DNA of 16,304 nucleotides, from NCBI GenBank assembly GCA_030149965.1, contig JASLHB010000067.1, forward strand, positions 1 through 16,304, given 5' to 3'. The stretch is from Wohlfahrtiimonas sp. GTDB lineage: Bacteria; Pseudomonadota; Gammaproteobacteria; Cardiobacteriales; Wohlfahrtiimonadaceae. The position numbers and the translations under genes were made by a program. This document shows positions 1 to 6,438 of the stretch, piece after piece. Within the stretch, counting starts at the first letter, position 1. Every line of letters begins with the position of its first letter. The notes beneath the pieces are model-generated. The model was given only the letters and a program-made list of their open reading frames with translations. It ran no database searches and was not told the origin of the DNA.

Positions 1-114
1 TAAGCAAACCATGATGCGATCGCCATCTTCGATCATTTTATAATCCATAATGGCTGTACCAACTAAACGGCGTAAACGTTTTTCTAATTTTTTCTGAGTA
101 ACTGATTGTGTCAT
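1..114 (-). CDS. ttcA: tRNA 2-thiocytidine(32) synthetase TtcA, N-terminal fragment
   Basis: The first 38 codons of a minus-strand gene that runs off the left edge. The ATG is at 114-112. The visible protein begins MTQSVTQKKLEKRLRR and continues with GTAIMDYKMIEDGDRIMVCL. This matches the N-terminus of E. coli TtcA, where the same stretch leads into the SGGKDS PP-loop that binds ATP; here the PP-loop lies just outside the window. TtcA is a cytoplasmic Fe-S enzyme that thiolates C32 of certain tRNAs, using sulfur delivered by a cysteine desulfurase. A modest AGG Shine-Dalgarno lies about 6 bases upstream of the ATG. The gene diverges from an operon that includes a cysteine desulfurase. The identification rests on a short but characteristic stretch. 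Confidence 0.85.
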   Translation of the reverse strand, partial: MTQSVTQKKLEKRLRRLVGTAIMDYKMIEDGDRIMVCL

Positions 115-323
115 GATCTACCTAAAAACAACAAAGAACTATAGTGAAATCGCTTCAAGATTCCTATTAATGTAGGTTATTTTAAACCTTGCGCTATAAA
201 AGCCACGGAATCGGGCATTTTATCATTTTGATCTATAAACATCATATTAATTCTGTTATTTCATGGAGATTCTTCATCTGATTGCACTATAATAGGGAGT
301 TTAATTATTTTGATGTGACACTA
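115..323. promoter_or_regulatory. Divergent intergenic region between ttcA and the E1-like/desulfurase operon
   Basis: AT-rich spacer of about 210 bp that must hold the promoters for both directions. On the plus strand a perfect TATAAT lies at 288-293. On the minus strand the candidates are TATAGT (139-144) and an extended -10, TGATAAAAT (225-217). None of these has a convincing -35. A small inverted repeat (AGGTT...AACCT) lies at about 175-189. No ORF, tRNA or riboswitch is apparent. Confidence 0.5.
288..293 (+). promoter_or_regulatory. Probable -10 box of the E1-like/desulfurase operon
   Basis: Perfect TATAAT hexamer 30 bases upstream of the preferred ATG of the downstream gene. There is no good -35 hexamer 16-18 bp upstream and no TGn extension, so an activator may be needed. 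If it is used, transcription would begin near 300. That would exclude the longer TTG-initiated reading frame from 282, because its start codon would not be on the transcript. Confidence 0.45.
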
Positions 324-1079
324 ATGTTAAATGATGATGAGTTGCTCCGATATTCTCGGCACATTTTATTGCCTGAAATTGATTTAGAAGGGCAGGAGAA
401 AATTCAGCAATCTAGAGTTTTAGTAGTTGGCTGCGGTGGTTTAGGTAATGCAGTCGCGCCATTGTTGGTGGCAGCTGGCGTTGGTGATATTACATTAGTG
501 GATTTTGATGAGATTGACTTATCCAATTTACAGCGTCAAATTCATTTTGAAACTAAAGATGTTGGTGAAAATAAAGCTGAAGTACTCAAAAAGCATCTGA
601 AAAATTTAAATCCCAATATTGCGATTCATGCGGTTTCTGAAAAAGCAGATGAAGCACTTTTATCTCAGTTAGCAAAAAATACAGATATGATTTTAGATTG
701 CACAGATAATTTTGCTATTCGTCAGGCGATTAATATCGTTGCGCATTGTTATAAAATTCCTCTAATTTCTGGTTCTGCCATTCGATTTGAAGGGCAATTT
801 GCCATTTATGATTTTAGAAATGAAGAAAGCGGTTGCTATCATTGTTTATTTGATGGTGCGCACAGTGATGATGGTGCATGTGCATTGCTTGGTGTTTTTG
901 CCCCGGTTTTACAAATCATTGGTGCGATGCAAGCACAAGAAGCTTTGAAAATTATTTTGGGCTTAGAAATTAAAATCAATCAAATGAAAATTTATAATGC
1001 ATTAACGGGAGATTGGCAAATTTTTAGATTTGCTAAAAATCCTAAATGTACTGTTTGTCATGAAAGAAAGGTGAAGTAG
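324..1079 (+). CDS. MoeB/ThiF/HesA-family E1-like adenylyltransferase
   Basis: A 251-residue cytoplasmic protein of the ubiquitin-activating (E1-like) superfamily. Such enzymes adenylate the C-terminal Gly-Gly of a small sulfur carrier (MoaD, ThiS or similar) so that it can accept sulfur. Visible features are the start LRYSRHILLPE, the ATP-binding GCGGLG at residues 36-41, the DLSNLQRQ segment with the arginine finger at R71, DCTDN at 125-129, two zinc-binding CxxC pairs (C171/C174 and C242/C245), and C186 at the position of the catalytic cysteine. The length is normal for MoeB/ThiF and no rhodanese domain is attached. The ATG at 324 fits the family N-terminus. The frame stays open back to a TTG at 282, but that extension has no family similarity. 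Two bases separate it from the following cysteine desulfurase, so the two are almost certainly co-transcribed. MoeB and ThiF cannot be told apart by eye, and no carrier-protein gene is present here. Confidence 0.85.
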   Translation: MLNDDELLRYSRHILLPEIDLEGQEKIQQSRVLVVGCGGLGNAVAPLLVAAGVGDITLVDFDEIDLSNLQRQIHFETKDVGENKAEVLKKHLKNLNPNIAIHAVSEKADEALLSQLAKNTDMILDCTDNFAIRQAINIVAHCYKIPLISGSAIRFEGQFAIYDFRNEESGCYHCLFDGAHSDDGACALLGVFAPVLQIIGAMQAQEALKIILGLEIKINQMKIYNALTGDWQIFRFAKNPKCTVCHERKVK

Positions 1080-1081
1080 CG

Positions 1082-2593
1082 ATGGATCAAAAAATTATTT
1101 ACTTAGATTATGCAGCTACAACACCACCAGCTCAAGAAGTGATTGAGCATATGATGCTTGGTTTGAATACAGTTTGGGGCAATGCAAGTAGTGAGCATAT
1201 GTATGGCTATGCTGCGAATCATTATGTGGAAGAATCATTGCAAACGATTTCGAGTTTTTTGGGTGTTGATCAAAACTGTTTAACATTAACAAATGGCGCA
1301 ACAGAATCCATTAATTTAGCATTAAAAGGTGTGATGCGCGCGCAAACTGCTAAAAAGCACATGATTGCCATCACGACGGAGCATAAAGCGACATTAAATA
1401 CTGCACAAGCTTTAGTGCAAGAAGGATTTGACGTTACATTTTTAGCACCCAATGAAAATGGGCAATTGACTGCGGAAATGTTTGAAGCGGCGATTACAGC
1501 TGAAACTGCTTTAATCACTACGTTGTGGGTGAATAATGAAACAGGCGATGTTTATGATATTCCTGCCATTAGTGAAATTGCGCGTAAACATAAAGTTCTA
1601 TTGCATGTGGATGCAACTCAAGCATTGCCACATTTTAAAATAGATCTTTCATTGGTGGATTTAGCAAGTTTCACAGCACACAAAATTTATGGTCCAAAAG
1701 GTATTGGCGTTTTATATAAACGTGATTTTCCACGCATTCCAATGATTCAAGTTTTGGATGGTGCAAAAACTGAGTTGGGTCATCATGTTGGAACATTAGC
1801 AAACCATCAAATCATGGGTTTGGCGAGAGCAGTAAAATTATTGTCATTGAATTATGATAAAGAACAAGCTCAGAATGAGCATCGTTTAGAGCATTTAATG
1901 AAAGCTTTATCAGTGTTCGGAGTAACGAGAAATGGTAAAGAAAATCAGTTAATGTCAGCCATTATTAATATTCATGTGCCAGATGTTTATGGGGAAACAT
2001 TGATGGCTGCTGTGCCTAATCTATGTTTTTCACGAGGATCAGCATGCAATAGTGATGAAACATTACCATCTCATGTATTAATAGAATTGGGCTATAGCAA
2101 TAAACATGCACGAGAAAGTGTGCGAATCAGTTTAGGGCGTGATTTATTAGAATATGATTTTAAATTGGCTGTGAATGATTTGGTCAAAGCTATTAATCAG
2201 TTGCAAAAAATCGCACATGCAGAGCGCGGTGAGAGTGTTTTGCCAGCGATTCATGTGAAAGGTGATATTGATCTTAAATTATTGGATGGCATAAACTTTG
2301 AAGCAAGTCATTCTTTTGAATTAAAACGCGACGATGTTGAACTTAATATTCAAGTTTTATTACAAGAAGATAATATTGGCAATCTATCCATTGGATTACA
2401 GGGATCGCCATATATTCTATGGTTTATGAATGAAACAGCTCATTTCCTTCGTGAACAATCATTAGATATTTGGGCTAATTTTAGAATGAATCAAGTTTGC
2501 AAAACAATAGAAATACCACAAAATGAATTGCGATTGGTGATGATTATTGAGAAATTTATTCGTGATTGTGGCGCATCAATGAAAGAAGGTTAA
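1082..2593 (+). CDS. IscS/NifS-like cysteine desulfurase with unusual C-terminal extension
   Basis: A 503-residue PLP enzyme; IscS and NifS are about 400 residues. Residues 1-380 are a class V aminotransferase-fold cysteine desulfurase. It starts IYLDYAATTPP and has the catalytic histidine in TTEHK (H101), PLP contacts D177 and Q180 in HVDATQ, the Schiff-base lysine K201 in TAHKIYGPKG, and the persulfide-forming C322 in GSACNSDE. The SVRISLGR motif is also present. It converts cysteine to alanine plus an enzyme-bound persulfide for delivery to acceptors. The family's RSGT motif reads HVGT here (residues 235-238). Residues 381-503 form an extension I do not recognise; it is neither IscS-like tail nor TusA nor rhodanese. 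The ATG at 1082 has AAAGGTG upstream and follows the E1-like gene after two bases. The C-terminal codons lie inside the shared palindromic terminator. The desulfurase core is secure; whether it is the housekeeping IscS or a dedicated partner of the E1-like enzyme is unknown. Confidence 0.88.
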   Translation: MDQKIIYLDYAATTPPAQEVIEHMMLGLNTVWGNASSEHMYGYAANHYVEESLQTISSFLGVDQNCLTLTNGATESINLALKGVMRAQTAKKHMIAITTEHKATLNTAQALVQEGFDVTFLAPNENGQLTAEMFEAAITAETALITTLWVNNETGDVYDIPAISEIARKHKVLLHVDATQALPHFKIDLSLVDLASFTAHKIYGPKGIGVLYKRDFPRIPMIQVLDGAKTELGHHVGTLANHQIMGLARAVKLLSLNYDKEQAQNEHRLEHLMKALSVFGVTRNGKENQLMSAIINIHVPDVYGETLMAAVPNLCFSRGSACNSDETLPSHVLIELGYSNKHARESVRISLGRDLLEYDFKLAVNDLVKAINQLQKIAHAERGESVLPAIHVKGDIDLKLLDGINFEASHSFELKRDDVELNIQVLLQEDNIGNLSIGLQGSPYILWFMNETAHFLREQSLDIWANFRMNQVCKTIEIPQNELRLVMIIEKFIRDCGASMKEG

Positions 2594-2605
2594 TTAACCT
2601 TCTTT
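2582..2605. terminator. Bidirectional palindromic terminator covering both convergent stop codons
   Basis: A perfect 24-bp palindrome (12-bp arms, centre TTAATTAA) between the desulfurase gene and pgsA. The two TAA stop codons, 2591-2593 on the plus strand and 2596-2594 on the minus strand, are adjacent and lie at its centre. In RNA it folds into a strong hairpin. A run of five T follows on the plus strand (2603-2607); the minus-strand exit has only three T, so termination should be better for the desulfurase operon. Confidence 0.8.
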
Positions 2606-3184
2606 TTGGTGATTTTTTTCACTTTGATAGGCAAGAACTAAGTAATCAACCATTGAATATAGGGTTAATAATGCTGCAATGATTAGCCCGATTTCACCAA
2701 TAAGGAAAATTGGTAAGCCTAAGAAATCTGCTTTAAATAATAAACAGCCAATGGCACCCATTTGGAAAGTCGTTTTCCACTTGCCAATCCAAGAAACAGC
2801 AACAGAATTTCTACGGCCTAAAGAAGCCATCCATTCGCGCAACGCAGAGATTGTGATTTCACGGCAAATAATAATAATGGTGCACAAGACAATGATTAAA
2901 GAATGTGGATTATCAACCGCAATGATGATTAAGGAAGCCGCTACAATGAGTTTATCTGCAACTGGATCAAGGAATGCGCCAAATGGCGACATTACATTGA
3001 GTTTTCTCGCTAAATAACCATCAAAATAATCTGTTACGCCTGCCAATGCAAACAATAACCACATGACAAAATTTTGTAAAGGCATGCCAAAAAAGTCAGA
3101 TTTGATATCTAATAAGGCAATTAAAATGAACACAGGGATGATGAAGATTCGAAATAAAGTTAGTAAATTTGGAAGATTCATCAT
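2594..3184 (-). CDS. pgsA: CDP-diacylglycerol--glycerol-3-phosphate 3-phosphatidyltransferase
   Basis: A 196-residue inner-membrane enzyme that makes phosphatidylglycerophosphate from CDP-diacylglycerol and glycerol-3-phosphate, the committed step to phosphatidylglycerol and cardiolipin. The CDP-alcohol phosphatidyltransferase signature D-x2-DG-x2-AR-x8-G-x3-D-x3-D is complete (D52, D55, G56, A59, R60, G69, D73, D77). The N-terminus MNLPNLLTLFRI is typical of PgsA. Several hydrophobic membrane segments are evident. Two in-frame ATGs (3184 and 3181) are preceded by AAAGGA; either could be used. The gene lies downstream of the HisM-like permease gene but has its own promoter candidate 71 bp away. 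Its last codons are within the palindromic terminator shared with the convergent gene. Confidence 0.95.
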   Translation of the reverse strand: MMNLPNLLTLFRIFIIPVFILIALLDIKSDFFGMPLQNFVMWLLFALAGVTDYFDGYLARKLNVMSPFGAFLDPVADKLIVAASLIIIAVDNPHSLIIVLCTIIIICREITISALREWMASLGRRNSVAVSWIGKWKTTFQMGAIGCLLFKADFLGLPIFLIGEIGLIIAALLTLYSMVDYLVLAYQSEKNHQKEG

Positions 3185-3214
3185 TGCCTGTTGTCCTTTG
3201 TTTGTGCACGTACT

Positions 3215-3242
3215 ATTATCGTCATTTTTAACCGGAAGTCAA
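3215..3242 (-). promoter_or_regulatory. Sigma-70-type promoter for pgsA
   Basis: Reading the minus strand, TTGACT (-35, 3242-3237, five of six consensus bases), a 16-bp spacer, then GATAAT (-10, 3220-3215, five of six). The predicted start, near 3208, leaves a leader of about 24 bases with an AAAGGA ribosome site. This suggests that pgsA can be expressed independently of the upstream glnS-permease operon. Confidence 0.6.
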
Positions 3243-3255
3243 AGCGACATTACTT

Positions 3256-3954
3256 TTAATTAGCGGGTTGGAGATAAGATAACCAACGTTTTTCACATTG
3301 CTTAAAAATAAAGATTAATAAGAAAGTGATCACTAAATATAAGCCTGCAGCAACGAGATAAGGTGTGAATTGTAAAAATGTCACATTTTTCATTCGATTA
3401 GCAGCACCAAGAATATCGAGATTCGTTAATGCAATCACAAAAACCTGTGCTGTACCATGCAACATGAAGATCACTTCATTGCTGTACGCAGGTAAAGCAC
3501 GTCTAAATCCTGAAGGAAAAACAACGCGATAAAAAATTTGCCATTTGCTCATGCCCATTGCAATTGCAGCTTCAATTTCACCTTTTGGTGTATTTTTAAA
3601 AGAACCTTTAAAAATTTCAATTGTATAAGCACAAGTATTCATACTGAAAGCAATGATTGCACACCAATAAGGCTGTTTCACAATATTCCATAACCATGGA
3701 ATTTGGCGAAGTTCAGCGGAGAATTGTCCCAATCCATAATACAAGAGATAGATTTGAATCAATAACGGTGTGCCTCTAAAGAAATAGCTGAATGATGCAA
3801 CAGGCATAGAAAACAGAGGATTTCTAGATAATGCAGCAAAAGCTAAAGGCAATGCAAAAACTAAACCGATGAATGATGAAATGAATGTTAGCTGTAATGT
3901 AATCCAAACGCCATTGGCAAAGAGCGGTGCATAATCTGTAAATAAACTATTCAT
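3256..3954 (-). CDS. Polar amino acid ABC transporter permease, HisM/ArtM type
   Basis: A 232-residue integral membrane permease of the polar amino acid uptake family (histidine, arginine, lysine, ornithine and relatives). It matches E. coli HisM in its key stretches: FRGTPLLIQIYLLYYG, NTCAYTIEIFKG, and ALPAYSNEVIFMLH. The EAA loop (GEIEAAIAMGMS) that contacts the ATPase is present. About five hydrophobic segments are visible. The ATG at 3954 lies inside the end of the HisQ-like gene (8-bp overlap) and is preceded by a strong AGGAG at good spacing. The permease would pair with the HisQ-like protein as a heterodimer. The ATPase and periplasmic binding protein are not in this window, so the substrate cannot be assigned. 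Confidence 0.88.
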   Translation of the reverse strand: MNSLFTDYAPLFANGVWITLQLTFISSFIGLVFALPLAFAALSRNPLFSMPVASFSYFFRGTPLLIQIYLLYYGLGQFSAELRQIPWLWNIVKQPYWCAIIAFSMNTCAYTIEIFKGSFKNTPKGEIEAAIAMGMSKWQIFYRVVFPSGFRRALPAYSNEVIFMLHGTAQVFVIALTNLDILGAANRMKNVTFLQFTPYLVAAGLYLVITFLLIFIFKQCEKRWLSYLQPAN

Positions 3955-4675
3955 AATATGCTCCTGTTGATACGCCTTTAGAGAAGCGTTTTTCTAGCCA
4001 TTTAACAACAACAATGGAAACAGAAGTTAATACTAAATATCCAACTGCAACTGTGATTAAGAATGTAAAAGGTGCTCTAACAGATTGCCCACCTTTTAAA
4101 GCGATGGATACGAAATCAGGTAGGCCAATCAATGAGATCAAAGCTGTTGCTTTTAATAATACTAACCAGTTGTTATTCAAACCTGGTAAAGCAAAACGAA
4201 CAGCTTGAGGAATGACAATTTTGAATGAAACACGAACAGGCGACATACCTAATGCTAATGCAGACTCACGTTGACCTTTAGGTACTGATAATAATGCGCC
4301 ACGGAAGCTTTCAGCCATGAATGCACCAAACATAAAGCCAATTGTTGTCACGCCAGCGATGAAAGGGCTAATATCAATTCGGCTGATGCCCATGGACTCT
4401 GTGATCTTGTTTAAAAAAGTCTGCATGCCGAAATAGAACAAGAAGATCAAAACAATATCAGGGATGCCACGGATAATGGTTGTGTATGCAGTGACTGTGC
4501 CACGAATAATGCGCGACTGACTGAAGGATCCTAATGCTGCTAGAATTCCTAAAATCACTGCTACAACTAAGGATAAAACTCCCAGCTCAATTGTGAGAAG
4601 AAAGCCTTCCCACAATATCTGTTTATAGAGCAATACCAATTGGAATTGCTCTGTTACTGCGTTAAAAAATGACAT
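3947..4675 (-). CDS. Polar amino acid ABC transporter permease, HisQ/ArtQ type
   Basis: A 242-residue membrane permease, the partner of the overlapping HisM-like gene. Similarity to E. coli HisQ is clear in YTTIIRGIPDIVLIFLFYFG, TESMGISRIDISPF, the EAA-like loop VPKGQRESALALGMS, and ALPGLNNNWLVLLKATAL. It should form half of the membrane channel of an importer for a basic or polar amino acid. The start codon lies three bases after the glnS stop, and its ribosome site is weak, which suggests translational coupling to glnS. HisQ-type and HisM-type proteins together normally need one HisP-type ATPase and one HisJ-type binding protein, which must be encoded elsewhere. Confidence 0.88.
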   Translation of the reverse strand: MSFFNAVTEQFQLVLLYKQILWEGFLLTIELGVLSLVVAVILGILAALGSFSQSRIIRGTVTAYTTIIRGIPDIVLIFLFYFGMQTFLNKITESMGISRIDISPFIAGVTTIGFMFGAFMAESFRGALLSVPKGQRESALALGMSPVRVSFKIVIPQAVRFALPGLNNNWLVLLKATALISLIGLPDFVSIALKGGQSVRAPFTFLITVAVGYLVLTSVSIVVVKWLEKRFSKGVSTGAYYE

Positions 4676-4678
4676 TGG

Positions 4679-6328
4679 TTATTTTCCGAAGCTGTCTTTT
4701 AATGTTACGACTCGATTGAAAACCAATGAATCTTCTTTGCGATCACGTGCGAAATAGCCTTCACGTTCAAATTGATAGGCAACTTCTGCAGGCGCATCTT
4801 TCAATGCAGGTTCAACTTTTGCATTTTTAATAATCAATGAATTAGGATTCACATAATCAAAAATCTCACCTTCTTCACGATCAGGATGCGGTACTGTGAA
4901 CAATCTTTCATAACAATTCACTTGTGCATCCACTGCATCTTTAGCAGAAACCCAATGAATTACGCCGCGCGCTTTAATGCCTTCAGCATTCTTACCTAAA
5001 GTATCTGGAACGATTTCAGCGATCACTTCAGTGATATTGCCTTCAGAATCTGCTTTATAATCTGTTGCTTTGATGATGTAAGCACCACGCAAACGCACAT
5101 AATCACCTAAGATTAAACGCTTGAATTTTTTATCTTCAGTGGATAAAACGAAGTCAGCTTTATCAATGTATAAAGTTTGAGAGAACGGAGTAATGCGTTT
5201 ACCCAAAGCTTCATTTTTAGGGTGATTTGGTAATTCTAAATCCATGTGTTCATCGAAGTTTGTCAATGTCACTAAGATTGGCTCTAAAACTGCCATGCGG
5301 CGTTCTGCTTTATCATCCAAAATGTCACGCATGCATTGCTCTAATTGTTCCATTTCGATGGAATTTTCAGATTTCGTTACGCCGATGCGTTCACAGAACA
5401 AATGCAATGCTTCAGGTGGACAACCGCGACGACGCAAGCCAGAAATTGTTGGCATACGAGGATCATCCCAGCCATTGACTGTGCCAGTTGTCACTAACTG
5501 CGTTAATTTACGTTTAGATGTAATTGCATATTGCAAGCTCAAGCGAGAGAACTCATATTGATGAGGTTTTTGCTCGATGTCGCAATTTTCAACGCACCAA
5601 TCATATAATGGGCGGTGATCTTCAAATTCTAATGTGCAAATGGAATGTGTAATGCCTTCAAAAGCATCGCCTAATGCATGTGCAAAGTCATACATTGGAT
5701 AAATGCACCAATCTGTACCTGTTTGATGATGTTCAACGTGACGAATACGATATAAGGCAGGATCACGCAAGTTCATATTTGGTGAAGCCATATCGATTTT
5801 CGCACGCAAAATCTTAGAACCATCTGGGAATTCGCCTTTTTTCATGCGTTCTAATAAATCTAAGTTTTCTTCAATAGAGCGTTCACGGAAAGGTGAGTTT
5901 TGACCAGGTTCAGTCAATGTGCCGCGCATTGCACGTAATTCTTCTGCAGAAGAATCATCTACATATGCTAAGCCTTTTTTGATCAATAAAATTGCTGAGT
6001 CATAAAAACGTTGGAAATAGTCAGAAGCATAGCATTCTGCATTCCATTCAAAGCCTAACCATTCAACGTCAGCTTTAATGGCAGAAACGAATTCCTGTTC
6101 TTCTTTACACGGATTCGTATCGTCAAAACGCAAGTTACATTTACCCTGGTAATCTTGAGCGATGCCAAAGTTTAAACAAATTGATTTTGCATGCCCAATG
6201 TGAAGGTAGCCATTCGGTTCTGGTGGAAAGCGAGTGTGGACTTCAGATGGACTTTTATACTTACCAGTACTTAAATCGTTGTCAATAATTTGACGGATAA
6301 AGTTGGTACGAATCACTTCTTCTGACAT
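4679..6328 (-). CDS. glnS: Glutaminyl-tRNA synthetase
   Basis: A 549-residue class I aminoacyl-tRNA synthetase that charges tRNA-Gln with glutamine in the cytoplasm; E. coli GlnRS is about 554 residues. The HIGH signature is in PPEPNGYLHIGHAK (HIGH at residues 43-46). The KMSKS equivalent is ITSKRKL (SKRKL at 271-275), followed by GWDDPRMPTISGLRRRG, which is characteristic of GlnRS rather than GluRS. The anticodon-binding beta-barrel region follows, with FKRLILGDYVRLR and GVIHWVSA. The ATG at 6328 has AAAGGGAA upstream. It is the first gene of an apparent operon with the HisQ/HisM-like permeases. Presence of GlnRS means that Gln-tRNA need not come from transamidation. Confidence 0.97.
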   Translation of the reverse strand: MSEEVIRTNFIRQIIDNDLSTGKYKSPSEVHTRFPPEPNGYLHIGHAKSICLNFGIAQDYQGKCNLRFDDTNPCKEEQEFVSAIKADVEWLGFEWNAECYASDYFQRFYDSAILLIKKGLAYVDDSSAEELRAMRGTLTEPGQNSPFRERSIEENLDLLERMKKGEFPDGSKILRAKIDMASPNMNLRDPALYRIRHVEHHQTGTDWCIYPMYDFAHALGDAFEGITHSICTLEFEDHRPLYDWCVENCDIEQKPHQYEFSRLSLQYAITSKRKLTQLVTTGTVNGWDDPRMPTISGLRRRGCPPEALHLFCERIGVTKSENSIEMEQLEQCMRDILDDKAERRMAVLEPILVTLTNFDEHMDLELPNHPKNEALGKRITPFSQTLYIDKADFVLSTEDKKFKRLILGDYVRLRGAYIIKATDYKADSEGNITEVIAEIVPDTLGKNAEGIKARGVIHWVSAKDAVDAQVNCYERLFTVPHPDREEGEIFDYVNPNSLIIKNAKVEPALKDAPAEVAYQFEREGYFARDRKEDSLVFNRVVTLKDSFGK

Positions 6329-6369
6329 GAGTTCCCTTTAGTAGATAAAACTTATCGATAAACTGGGAA

Positions 6370-6378
6370 ATTCTAGCA
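6370..6378 (-). promoter_or_regulatory. Extended -10 promoter candidate for glnS
   Basis: On the minus strand, TGCTAGAAT: an extended TGn followed by TAGAAT (five of six consensus bases), about 42 bases upstream of the glnS ATG. There is no good -35 hexamer at 16-18 bp, which is common for extended -10 promoters. Confidence 0.45.
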
Positions 6379-6419
6379 TGTTTGGATTGTATTTACGAGA
6401 TCAAGATCAATAAAGCTTG

Positions 6420-6436
6420 AAGCATGAAAAATGCTT
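6420..6436 (-). terminator. Weak hairpin after the RND pump gene
   Basis: A 6-bp inverted repeat (AAGCAT/ATGCTT, 5-base loop) two bases beyond the RND stop codon. No uninterrupted T-run follows, so termination here may be partial or Rho-dependent, and some read-through into glnS is possible. Confidence 0.3.
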
Positions 6437-6438
6437 GA

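Noticed and set aside
175..190. Short inverted repeat AGGTT...AACCT as an operator or terminator in the divergent region
   Set aside because: Only a 5-bp AT-rich stem with no T-run; it could easily occur by chance in such AT-rich DNA.
324..1079. E1-like gene as tRNA t6A dehydratase TcdA (CsdL)
   Set aside because: Association with a desulfurase suggested it. However, the LSNLQRQ segment, the two CxxC zinc pairs and the GCYHCL region fit MoeB/ThiF rather than TcdA.
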